This document shows, in pieces, positions 1 to 5,619 of a stretch of DNA of 6,005 bases. Source of the stretch: Nocardia sp. (GTDB taxonomy: Bacteria > Actinomycetota > Actinomycetes > Mycobacteriales > Mycobacteriaceae); contig JABFXT010000423.1 in NCBI GenBank assembly GCA_013361595.1, positions 1 to 6,005 on the forward strand, in the 5' to 3' direction. Below the pieces are notes generated by a model. That model searched no databases. It saw nothing but the letters and a program-made list of their open reading frames with translations, and was not told the DNA's origin. Within the stretch, counting starts at the first letter, position 1. Each line of letters opens with the position of its first letter. The translations under genes and the position numbers were made by a program.

Positions 1-548
1 GCGAACTCGGCGGTCGGTTCGGTTTCGAGGTCGACGCGGTGACGCTGCTGGGCGAGCACGCCGTCACCTTCTCGTCCACCTATATCCGGGCCTGTGTGGA
101 CGCCGGGGACATGGCCGCCGCCGCCGATGCGCTGGGCCGCCCGCACCGGGTCGAAGGGGTGGTCGTCCGCGGCGACGGTCGCGGCCGGACCCTGGGCTTC
201 CCGACGGCCAATGTCGCGCCGCCGATGCATGCCGCCATTCCGGCGGACGGTGTCTACGCGGGCTGGTTCACCGTGCTGGGGCCGGGCCCCACCATCGGAA
301 CGGTGACCCCCGGCGAGCCGGTGATGGCCGCGATCTCGGTCGGTACCAACCCCACCTTCTCCGGGCGGGCCCGGACCGTCGAGGCCTATGTCCTGGACCG
401 GGAGGCCGATCTCTACGGCCAGCACGTGGCGGTGGATTTCGTGGACCATCTGCGGGGTATGCGGAAATTCGATTCGGTCGACGAACTGGTCGCGGTCATG
501 GGCCGGGATGTGGAGACGACCCGCAAGATCCTCGGTTCCGGGAGCTGA
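1..548 (+). CDS. ribF: Bifunctional riboflavin kinase / FAD synthetase, C-terminal part (5' end outside window)
   Basis: The frame is open from the window edge (first full codon at 3) to TGA 546-548, giving the last 181 residues of a protein that is usually about 310-330 residues long. RibF phosphorylates riboflavin to FMN and adenylylates FMN to FAD in the cytoplasm. The visible part begins at the end of the N-terminal adenylyltransferase domain, with the family's SST-x-IR motif (SSTYIR) and the linker LGRPHRVEG. The C-terminal riboflavin kinase domain follows, with the nucleotide/flavin-binding motif [12 protein letters not shown], then DGVYAGWF, then VGTNPTF with the downstream TVEAYVLD, then [16 protein letters not shown]. 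The end (KFDSVDELV...DVETTRKIL) is a normal family C-terminus, so the gene is intact at the 3' side. rpsO follows 187 bp downstream, the order seen in mycobacteria. Identity is by motif recognition and is secure; the start and the catalytic part of the adenylyltransferase are not visible. Confidence 0.96.
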   Translation, partial: ELGGRFGFEVDAVTLLGEHAVTFSSTYIRACVDAGDMAAAADALGRPHRVEGVVVRGDGRGRTLGFPTANVAPPMHAAIPADGVYAGWFTVLGPGPTIGTVTPGEPVMAAISVGTNPTFSGRARTVEAYVLDREADLYGQHVAVDFVDHLRGMRKFDSVDELVAVMGRDVETTRKILGSGS

Positions 549-569
549 ACCCGCGGCCCGATGCGGGTT
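548..569 (+). terminator. Hairpin at the ribF stop codon, weak terminator candidate
   Basis: AACCCGC (548-554) pairs perfectly with GCGGGTT (563-569) around an 8-nt loop. The 7-bp stem begins at the last base of the ribF stop codon. Only one further T follows (TTT in all, 568-570) before GC-rich sequence resumes, so this would be a weak intrinsic terminator or an RNA 3'-end stabiliser rather than a full stop. Partial read-through from ribF into rpsO is possible. Confidence 0.4.
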
Positions 570-586
570 TCGGGTGCCCGTTCCTG

Positions 587-592
587 TAGGGT
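587..592 (+). promoter_or_regulatory. Possible -10 box for rpsO
   Basis: TAGGGT fits the actinobacterial TAnnnT -10 pattern. It lies in the ribF-rpsO gap, after the ribF hairpin and about 140 bp before the rpsO start, and would start transcription near 599. No good TTGACA-like -35 sits 16-18 bp upstream, so the call rests on the -10 and its position alone. Confidence 0.3.
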
Positions 593-650
593 TTCTCGTC
601 GGGTCTGCTGCGGTCCGCGGCGGCGCCCATCCCGGAACTCCGGCCGGATC

Positions 651-689
651 ACCACGATATTCGCCTTCGCCGATATCGGGTGCTGTGGT
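651..689 (+). promoter_or_regulatory. Structured RNA leader of rpsO, candidate S15 autoregulatory element
   Basis: In the untranslated leader, CGATAT (655-660) pairs with ATATCG (673-678) around a 12-nt loop. An outer stem ACCAC (651-655) can pair with GTGGT (685-689), leaving a 7-nt asymmetric bulge; base 655 is shared, so the two stems compete at their junction. The structure ends about 30 nt before the rpsO Shine-Dalgarno. Ribosomal protein S15 is known to bind structured leaders of its own mRNA in several bacterial groups. That this leader does so is inference only; I do not match it to a named Rfam family. Confidence 0.25.
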
Positions 690-735
690 CACCGGGACCT
701 CGTGCGCGGAACTGAGAAACAGGAGTGGATGCCCC

Positions 736-1005
736 ATGGCGTTGACCACCGAGCAGAAGAAGACCATTCTCGCGGAGTACGGTCTGCACGAGACGGACAC
801 CGGTTCGCCGGAGGCCCAGATCGCCCTGCTGACCAAGCGTATCTCCGATATCACCGAGCACCTGAAGGTGCACAAGCACGATCACCACACCCGCCACGGG
901 CTGATGGCGCTGATCGGTCGCCGCAAGCGGCTGTCGAAGTACCTGCAGAACAACGACATCAACCGCTACCGCAGCCTGATCGAACGCCTCGGCCTGCGGC
1001 GCTGA
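736..1005 (+). CDS. rpsO: 30S ribosomal protein S15
   Basis: This 89-residue protein has the standard length for bacterial S15, a primary 16S rRNA-binding protein that nucleates assembly of the 30S platform and contributes to a bridge with the 50S subunit. The sequence is colinear with the family: N-terminal helix [16 protein letters not shown], the conserved [15 protein letters not shown] segment, the rRNA-contacting [18 protein letters not shown] loop and helix, and the C-terminal [15 protein letters not shown] 736 is chosen because AGGAG (721-725) lies 10 nt upstream and the family begins MAL(T/S). A longer in-frame extension upstream exists but has no family counterpart. The gene sits between ribF and pnp, a common arrangement in which rpsO and pnp are often partly co-transcribed. 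Its leader is structured and may mediate autoregulation. Confidence 0.98.
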   Translation: MALTTEQKKTILAEYGLHETDTGSPEAQIALLTKRISDITEHLKVHKHDHHTRHGLMALIGRRKRLSKYLQNNDINRYRSLIERLGLRR

Positions 1006-1047
1006 TCGATCTTGAACACGCCCGGTTCCATGAGCCGGGCGGTACGT

Positions 1048-1086
1048 ATGCCGACGGGGCGCATACAATCGCCTCGTCGGCATTTT
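1048..1086 (+). terminator. Strong hairpin after rpsO, intrinsic terminator or RNase III site
   Basis: ATGCCGACGGGGCG (1048-1061) pairs along its full 14 bp with CGCCTCGTCGGCAT (1070-1083), with a single G-U pair, around the 8-nt loop CATACAAT. A short run of four T (1083-1086) overlaps and follows the stem, then C, G, T, G. It begins 43 bp after the rpsO stop. The stem is very stable but the T-run is short, so partial read-through into pnp is expected. In Streptomyces the rpsO-pnp intergenic hairpin is known to be cleaved by RNase III, and this hairpin may do the same. Confidence 0.75.
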
Positions 1087-1347
1087 CGTGTACCGGGGGT
1101 CTCCCGGATACGGAACGACAGAACCAGCCGTGCACACCCGCGCTCGTGGCGTCGGTCTTCGGTAGTGGCTTTTCGGCCCGGTCGTGATACGCCGGAGAGC
1201 TTCGATCGATGACCGCCTCCGCGTCGCCGGCTCCAAGGGGAGCCCGGCCGGGTGTACGCGCCGCAGCACGAATACGGCTACCGCTGACCCCGATGGTCAC
1301 CGCGGTTCCGCCGACGCGCCGCGTTCGAACCTGGTACGGCTGACCCA

Positions 1348-1379
1348 GCCGGATCGCGCCACCGGGCGCTGTATCCGGC
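1348..1379 (+). promoter_or_regulatory. Two-tier hairpin in the pnp leader
   Basis: GCCGGAT (1348-1354) pairs with ATCCGGC (1373-1379). Inside it, after a C versus TGT internal loop, GCGCC (1356-1360) pairs with GGCGC (1365-1369) around the tetraloop ACCG. The structure ends just before a purine-rich stretch (about 1380-1404) that contains the only Shine-Dalgarno-like sequence for pnp. Position and shape recall pnp leader hairpins that in E. coli are cut by RNase III during PNPase autoregulation. The pairing is visible; that function is inferred. Confidence 0.5.
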
Positions 1380-1404
1380 GAGACGAGAGGTTGAGAACAG
1401 AGAA

Positions 1405-3702
1405 ATGCCAGAAACGATTGAACGCTCGAAGAGCTCGGCCATCGAGGTCGAACCGGGTGTTTTCGAATCCGTCGCGCTGATCGACAACGGCGCGTTCGGC
1501 ACCCGCACCGTTCGCTTCGAAACGGGCCGGCTCGCCAAACAAGCCGCCGGATCGGTCGTCGCCTACCTGGACGACGAGACCATGCTGCTGTCGGCGACCA
1601 CCGCCGGTAAGCACCCCAAGGAACAGTTCGATTTCTTCCCGCTGACCGTCGATGTCGAGGAGCGGATGTACGCGGCGGGCCGGATTCCCGGGTCGTTCTT
1701 CCGCCGGGAGGGCCGTCCCTCCACCGACGCGATCCTCACCTGCCGCCTGATCGACCGGCCGCTGCGTCCGTCGTTCGTCGACGGCCTGCGCAACGAGATC
1801 CAGGTCGTGGTGACCGTCCTGAGCCTGGATCCCAAGGATCTGTACGACGTGGTCGCCATCAACGCGGCTTCGGCCTCCACCCAGATCTCCGGCCTGCCGT
1901 TCTCCGGCCCGGTCGGCGGTGTGCGGGTCGCCCTGATCAACGATGTCGCGGCGGGTACGGCCGCGGGCGGTCAGTGGGTCGCCTTCCCGACGGTCGAGCA
2001 GCTGGAGAAGGCTGTTTTCGATATGGTCGTGGCCGGCCGGGTCACCGAAACCGGTGATGTGGCGATCATGATGGTCGAGGCCGAGGCCACCGACCATGTG
2101 CTCGAGCTGATCGACGGTGGCGCCCAGGCGCCGACCGAGACCGTGGTCGCCGAGGGCCTCGAGGCCGCCAAGCCGTTCATCGCGCGGCTGTGCCGGGCGC
2201 AGCAGGATCTGGCCGAACTCGCGGCCAAGCCCACCGAGGAATTCCCGCTGTTCCCGCCGTACGCCGACGACGCGTTCGCCGCCGTCGAGGATGCCGCGAA
2301 GGCCCCGCTGTCGGAGGCGCTGAGCATCGCCGGCAAACAGGAGCGCGACGAGAAGATCGACGAGATCAAACTCGAGGTGCTGTCCCGGCTCGGCGAGCAG
2401 TTCGAGGGCCGGGAGAAAGAACTCGGCGCCGCGTTCCGCTCGGTGACCAAGAAGCTGGTGCGCCAGCGCATCCTCACCGACGGATTCCGGATCGACGGCC
2501 GTGGTCTGGCCGATATCCGCGCGCTGTCGGCCGAGGTCGCCGTGGTGCCGCGGGCCCACGGTTCGGCGCTGTTCGAGCGTGGCGAAACCCAGATCATGGG
2601 TGTCACCACCCTCGATATGGTCAAGATGGCGCAGCAGGTCGATTCGCTCGGCCCGGAAACCTCCAAGCGCTATATGCACCACTACAACTTCCCGCCGTAC
2701 TCCACCGGTGAGACCGGTCGTGTCGGTTCGCCCAAGCGCCGCGAGATCGGCCACGGCGCGCTGGCCGAGCGGGCGCTGATCCCGGTGCTGCCGAGCCAGG
2801 AGGAGTTCCCCTACGCGATCCGGCAGGTGTCGGAGGCACTGGGCTCCAACGGTTCGACCTCGATGGGTTCGGTCTGCGCCTCGACCCTGTCGCTGCTCAA
2901 CGCCGGTGTGCCGCTGAAGGCGCCGGTCGCGGGTATCGCCATGGGCCTGGTGTCGGACACCGTCACCAACGAGGCCGGCGCGCAGGAGATCCGCTATGTG
3001 GCGCTGACCGATATCCTCGGCGCCGAGGACGCGTTCGGTGACATGGACTTCAAGGTCGCCGGTACCCGGGGCTTCGTCACCGCGCTGCAGCTCGACACCA
3101 AGCTCGACGGGATCCCCTCGCAGGTCCTCGCCGGCGCGCTGAGCCAGGCGCACGACGCCCGCACCACCATCCTGGACGTGATGGCCGAGGCCATCGCCAC
3201 CCCGGACGAGATGAGCCCGTACGCGCCGCGCGTCACCGCGATCAAGATCCCGGTCGACAAGATCGGCGAGGTCATCGGGCCCAAGGGCAAGATGATCAAC
3301 CAGATCACCGAGGACACCGGCGCCAATATCTCCATCGAGGACGACGGCACCGTGTTCGTCGGGGCCACCGACGGCCCGTCGGCGCAGGCGGCGATCGACG
3401 CGATCAACGCGATCGCCAATCCGCAGCTGCCCAAGGTCGGCGAGCGGTTCCTCGGCACGGTCGTCAAGACCACGGCGTTCGGCGCGTTCGTCTCGCTGCT
3501 GCCCGGTCGCGACGGTCTGGTGCACATCTCCAAACTGGGCAACGGTAAGCGCGTGGCCAAGGTCGAGGACGTGGTGAACGTCGGCGACAAACTGCGCGTG
3601 GAGATCGCCGATATCGACAACCGCGGCAAGATCTCGCTGGTCCCCGTCGACGAGAGTGCCGACGAGGCGCCCGCCGATGCGGACGCGGCAGCGACCGAGT
3701 AG
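1405..3702 (+). CDS. pnp: Polynucleotide phosphorylase (PNPase/GpsI), 3'-5' exoribonuclease
   Basis: This 765-residue protein degrades RNA 3' to 5' using phosphate, releasing nucleoside diphosphates, and in reverse can add tails; it acts as a trimer in mRNA turnover. The first RNase PH domain (about 15-165) contains FFRREGRP (98-105). A helical linker follows. The second RNase PH domain (about 345-570) has FERGETQ (390-396), [10 protein letters not shown] (480-489) and [16 protein letters not shown] (536-551), in which D542, D548 and K550 align with the E. coli catalytic D486, D492 and K494. The KH domain carries GPKG at 625-628, and an S1 domain spans about 678-748, followed by an acidic Ala/Asp-rich tail. 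ATG 1405 is the only sensible start; its Shine-Dalgarno is weak (GAGG ending 1390, 14 nt away). Compared with the M. tuberculosis protein as I remember it, about ten residues (180-189) appear inserted in the first domain. All catalytic motifs are intact. It lies downstream of rpsO, and its leader is strongly structured. Confidence 0.98.
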   Translation: MPETIERSKSSAIEVEPGVFESVALIDNGAFGTRTVRFETGRLAKQAAGSVVAYLDDETMLLSATTAGKHPKEQFDFFPLTVDVEERMYAAGRIPGSFFRREGRPSTDAILTCRLIDRPLRPSFVDGLRNEIQVVVTVLSLDPKDLYDVVAINAASASTQISGLPFSGPVGGVRVALINDVAAGTAAGGQWVAFPTVEQLEKAVFDMVVAGRVTETGDVAIMMVEAEATDHVLELIDGGAQAPTETVVAEGLEAAKPFIARLCRAQQDLAELAAKPTEEFPLFPPYADDAFAAVEDAAKAPLSEALSIAGKQERDEKIDEIKLEVLSRLGEQFEGREKELGAAFRSVTKKLVRQRILTDGFRIDGRGLADIRALSAEVAVVPRAHGSALFERGETQIMGVTTLDMVKMAQQVDSLGPETSKRYMHHYNFPPYSTGETGRVGSPKRREIGHGALAERALIPVLPSQEEFPYAIRQVSEALGSNGSTSMGSVCASTLSLLNAGVPLKAPVAGIAMGLVSDTVTNEAGAQEIRYVALTDILGAEDAFGDMDFKVAGTRGFVTALQLDTKLDGIPSQVLAGALSQAHDARTTILDVMAEAIATPDEMSPYAPRVTAIKIPVDKIGEVIGPKGKMINQITEDTGANISIEDDGTVFVGATDGPSAQAAIDAINAIANPQLPKVGERFLGTVVKTTAFGAFVSLLPGRDGLVHISKLGNGKRVAKVEDVVNVGDKLRVEIADIDNRGKISLVPVDESADEAPADADAAATE

Positions 3703-3712
3703 TACTGGTCGT

Positions 3713-5092
3713 GTGACGGAGCAGAAAACGACGGCCCCCCTGCGCCCCAGTGGGCAGGGGGGTTCGTCATCGGCGTGGCGGATCGGCGAAACGGTCGATA
3801 TCGACCACGGAGTGCGGCGTACCGTCCTGCCGGGTGGTCTGCGGGTGGTGACCGAGCAGGTGCCCGGTGTCCGTTCGGCGTCCGTCGGGGTCTGGGTGGG
3901 GGTCGGTTCGCGTGATGAGGGCCCCACCGTCGCCGGTGCCGCGCATTTCCTGGAGCATCTGCTGTTCAAGGCGACGCCGACCCGTTCGGCGCTGGATATC
4001 GCCGAGGCCATGGACGCGGTCGGCGGCGAACTGAACGCCTTCACCGCCAAGGAACAGACCTGCTATTACGCCCACGTGGTGGACGAGGATCTGCCGCTGG
4101 CCGTGGACCTGGTCACCGATGTCGTGCTCAACGGGTTGTGCCGGGCGGTGGATGTCGATGTGGAGCGCCAGGTCGTGCTCGAAGAGATCGCGATGCGCGA
4201 CGACGATCCGGAGGATCTCGTCGGTGACGCTTTCCTGACCGCGCTGTTCGGCGACCATCCCATCGGCCGGCCGATCATCGGCTCGGTGGAATCCATCGAG
4301 GGGATGCGGGCGAGTCAGTTGCGCTCCTTTCATCAGCGCCGCTACACCCCCGACCGGATGGTCGTCGCGGTGGCGGGCAATATCGAGCACGAGCACACGG
4401 TGGAACTGGTGCACCGCGCGGTCGCCGATCGGCTCGATCCGGGCGCGCTGCCCGCACCGCGGCGCGAAGGCCGTTTCCGCACCCGGGAGGAGCCGCGGCT
4501 GACCTGGTCCAATCGGGACAGCGAGCAGGCGCATCTGGTGTTCGGGGTGCGGGCCTACGGACGTCACGAAGGGCAGCTGCGCTGGCCGCTGTCGGTGCTC
4601 AACACGGTGGTCGGTGGTGGCCTGAGTTCCCGCCTGTTCCAGCGCATCCGGGAGGAGCGCGGGCTCGCCTATTCGGTGTACTCGAGTGTGGACACCTTCG
4701 CCGACACCGGCGCGTTCTCGGTATATCTGGGTTGCCAGCCGGAGAACCTCGGCGAGGTGGCGACGCTGGCTCGCGGAGTGCTGGAGGAGGTCGCCGCCGA
4801 CGGCATCACCGATGCCGAATGCGCCCGGGCCAAGGGTTCGCTGCGTGGCGGGCTGGTGCTGGGGCTGGAGGATTCGGCGTCCCGGATGAACCGGATCGGG
4901 CGCAGCGAACTGAGCTACGGCAACCATCGCAGTGTTTCCGAGACCCTGGCCCGGATCGATGCCGTGACCACCGAGGAGGTCGGTGAGATCGCGGCGGCGC
5001 TGCTGTCCCGGCCGTTCGCGGCCTCGGTCGCGGGGCCGTATCGACGGGTGCGTGACCTACCGGCTCCGGTGCGGCGGCTGGCCGCGAGCTGA
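3713..5092 (+). CDS. M16 family zinc metallopeptidase (PepR / mitochondrial processing peptidase beta-like)
   Basis: With GTG 3713 as start the product has 459 residues, close to the roughly 440 of mycobacterial PepR. It carries the inverted zinc motif HxxEH as HFLEH (78-82: H78 and H82 ligands, E81 catalytic) and a third ligand E158 in VVLEEI, so the active site looks complete. The inactive C-terminal half has the M16 signature GGGLSSRLFQ...RGLAYSVYS (301-321). M16 enzymes cleave peptides in a closing chamber; no signal peptide is seen, so it is probably cytoplasmic, and its substrate is unknown. The start is uncertain. GTG 3713 lies 10 nt after the pnp stop, lacks a Shine-Dalgarno, and puts a strong hairpin within the first codons. 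GTG 3812 would give 426 residues, start just before the conserved RRTVLPGGLRVV, and leave the hairpin as a pnp terminator, but it also lacks a well-spaced ribosome-binding site. Residues just before 3812 (GETVDIDHG) look coding. The pnp-peptidase order matches mycobacteria. Confidence 0.93.
   Translation: MTEQKTTAPLRPSGQGGSSSAWRIGETVDIDHGVRRTVLPGGLRVVTEQVPGVRSASVGVWVGVGSRDEGPTVAGAAHFLEHLLFKATPTRSALDIAEAMDAVGGELNAFTAKEQTCYYAHVVDEDLPLAVDLVTDVVLNGLCRAVDVDVERQVVLEEIAMRDDDPEDLVGDAFLTALFGDHPIGRPIIGSVESIEGMRASQLRSFHQRRYTPDRMVVAVAGNIEHEHTVELVHRAVADRLDPGALPAPRREGRFRTREEPRLTWSNRDSEQAHLVFGVRAYGRHEGQLRWPLSVLNTVVGGGLSSRLFQRIREERGLAYSVYSSVDTFADTGAFSVYLGCQPENLGEVATLARGVLEEVAADGITDAECARAKGSLRGGLVLGLEDSASRMNRIGRSELSYGNHRSVSETLARIDAVTTEEVGEIAAALLSRPFAASVAGPYRRVRDLPAPVRRLAAS
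3735..3762 (+). terminator. Strong hairpin downstream of pnp, overlapping the start of the peptidase gene
   Basis: CCCCCCTGC (3735-3743) pairs perfectly with GCAGGGGGG (3754-3762) around a 10-nt loop; an alternative fold with an inner GCCC/GGGC stem is also possible. The stem starts 33 nt after the pnp stop codon. It is followed by TTCGTCAT, not a T-run, so termination may be incomplete. Position and strength suit a pnp terminator or a 3'-end stabiliser, yet it lies inside the first 17 codons of the peptidase frame if that gene starts at 3713. Confidence 0.6.
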
Positions 5093-5113
5093 CCGGCCGG
5101 ATGCTGCGGCCGG
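5093..5113 (+). terminator. GC-rich hairpin after the peptidase gene
   Basis: CCGGCC (5093-5098) pairs with GGCCGG (5108-5113) around a 9-nt loop, starting at the base after the peptidase stop. There is no T-run, and a competing stem (5106-5111 with 5128-5133) overlaps it. In sequence this GC-rich, such stems arise by chance, so this is only a possible factor-dependent end. The convergent gene pair here is separated by 95 bp. Confidence 0.25.
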
Positions 5114-5187
5114 CTCGCGCATGAGACGGCCGCGCGGGTGCGGTCCGCAGGGCGTGATCCCGGACGGCCGGTGGTGCGGCCCGTCGG

Positions 5188-5529
5188 TCAGTCGTTCGGT
5201 TCCGGAACGGCGCGATTGGCGGCGCCGACCACCGAATCCAGCAGGCCGGGCAGGGCCCGGTTCAGGTCGGCGGTGCGCAGCCGCTGATGGGTCTGCCCGT
5301 CGATCACCAGCCGCTCGATCACGCCCGCGTCGCGCAGCACCTTGAAATGGTGTGTGGCGGTGGATTTGTTGATGACCTCGTAGAGCGCTGCGCAGCGCAC
5401 ACTGTCGTCGGCATTGTGCAGGCGTCGGACCATTTCGAGGCGCACGGGATCCTGGAGGGCGGCCAGGACCACGGGTAGTGGTGCCACCGGCGGGTTCGAA
5501 GAGTCCGTGGTCGGTGTGGTCTGCGTCAT
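5188..5529 (-). CDS. ArsR-type winged-helix transcriptional regulator
   Basis: This 113-residue protein has the size and fold pattern of ArsR-family dimeric repressors. A disordered Thr/Pro-rich tail (1-18) leads into the helix LAALQDPVRLEMVRRL. The helix-turn-helix with recognition helix KSTATHHFKVLRDAGV (55-70) follows, then the beta wing (about 71-85, IERLVIDGQTHQRLR) and a C-terminal dimer helix. It lacks the ELCVCDL cysteine motif of arsenic/cadmium sensors and has one cysteine (C46), so a classical ArsR metal site is not supported; the inducer is unknown. ATG 5529 is preceded only by a weak GAGTGG. It is divergent from an MFS transporter, with a 90-bp spacer holding two similar palindromes, so it most likely represses both the transporter and itself. 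Its own promoter is unclear; TAAGTT on this strand (5602 to 5597) is a possible -10. It is convergent with the peptidase gene and looks unrelated to the housekeeping block. Confidence 0.9.
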   Translation of the reverse strand: MTQTTPTTDSSNPPVAPLPVVLAALQDPVRLEMVRRLHNADDSVRCAALYEVINKSTATHHFKVLRDAGVIERLVIDGQTHQRLRTADLNRALPGLLDSVVGAANRAVPEPND

Positions 5530-5544
5530 GATCCACTCGCTTGG

Positions 5545-5562
5545 GTTTGATGATCATCGAAC
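5545..5562. promoter_or_regulatory. Operator candidate 1 for the ArsR-type regulator
   Basis: GTTTGATGATCATCGAAC is an inverted repeat with one mismatched pair; extended by one base each side (5544-5563) it is a 20-bp palindrome with a single mismatch. It overlaps the predicted -35 of the transporter promoter and lies 15 bp before the regulator start codon, so bound protein would block both directions. It matches operator candidate 2 at 13 of 18 positions. Confidence 0.6.
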
Positions 5563-5574
5563 CTCGGATAGGCT
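5547..5574 (+). promoter_or_regulatory. Promoter of the MFS transporter gene
   Basis: TTGATG (5547-5552) as -35 and TAGGCT (5569-5574) as -10 are separated by 16 bp and match the actinobacterial housekeeping pattern (TTGA..., TAnnnT). Transcription would start near 5581-5582, giving a leader of about 39 nt before ATG 5620. Operator candidate 1 covers the -35 and candidate 2 begins at the predicted start, so repression by occlusion is expected. Confidence 0.5.
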
Positions 5575-5581
5575 CGATGCA

Positions 5582-5599
5582 GTTCGATCAACGTCAAAC
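5582..5599. promoter_or_regulatory. Operator candidate 2 for the ArsR-type regulator
   Basis: GTTCGATCAACGTCAAAC resembles operator candidate 1 at 13 of 18 positions and is itself a weaker inverted repeat. The shared pattern is GTTYGATnAnCRTCRAAC. Its centre is 37 bp from that of site 1, about three and a half helical turns. It starts at the predicted transcription start of the transporter and would overlap a possible -10 (TAAGTT) for the regulator gene on the other strand. Confidence 0.5.
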
Positions 5600-5619
5600 T
5601 TACCTGTTTCGGGGTTCTC

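Larger units (their letters stand above)
1006..1404. other. Structured rpsO-pnp intergenic region, no convincing gene
   Basis: This 399-bp gap holds no convincing protein gene. In order it contains a small hairpin (1020-1040, 7 bp including one G-U, loop 1027-1033), a strong terminator-like hairpin (1048-1086), a third hairpin (1090-1111), a 6-bp stem with AAGG loop (1229-1244), and a two-tier hairpin just before the pnp ribosome-binding region (1348-1379). A 44-codon open frame at 1209-1343 is preceded by GGAGAG but has poor codon bias, so it is treated as a finding and not as a gene. I see no TAnnnT -10 box in 1090-1400, so a separate pnp promoter cannot be placed. As I recall, M. tuberculosis has a lipoprotein gene (lppU) here; nothing resembling it is seen. 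Confidence 0.6.

Noticed and set aside
388..735. An extended N-terminus for rpsO from the upstream open frame
   Set aside because: It overlaps ribF, has no family counterpart, and ATG 736 has a well-placed AGGAG and gives the standard 89 residues.
1062..1069. TACAAT as a -10 box for pnp in the loop of the rpsO terminator
   Set aside because: It fits TAnnnT, but nothing near 1041-1046 resembles a -35, and the hexamer forms the hairpin loop, so chance is likelier.
3656..3712. ATG 3656 or 3677 as the peptidase start, overlapping the pnp 3' end
   Set aside because: The added residues are Arg/Pro-rich, read from the pnp acidic tail in another frame, and neither codon has a ribosome-binding site.
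1297..4050. A 917-codon open frame on the minus strand covering all of pnp
   Set aside because: It is a mirror of the GC-biased pnp codons. The translation is dominated by Arg, Asp, Gly and His with no recognisable domain, while the plus strand encodes a complete PNPase.
3767..4927. A 386-codon minus-strand frame opposite the M16 peptidase
   Set aside because: It is the same high-GC antisense artefact, with no motif and composition rich in His, Arg and Gln; the plus-strand product has a full zinc motif.
5385..5398. A perfect 14-bp palindrome (GCGCTGCGCAGCGC) inside the ArsR-type gene
   Set aside because: It encodes the RCAAL stretch of the helix-turn-helix region with ordinary GC-rich codons, and it does not resemble the two operator sites in the spacer.
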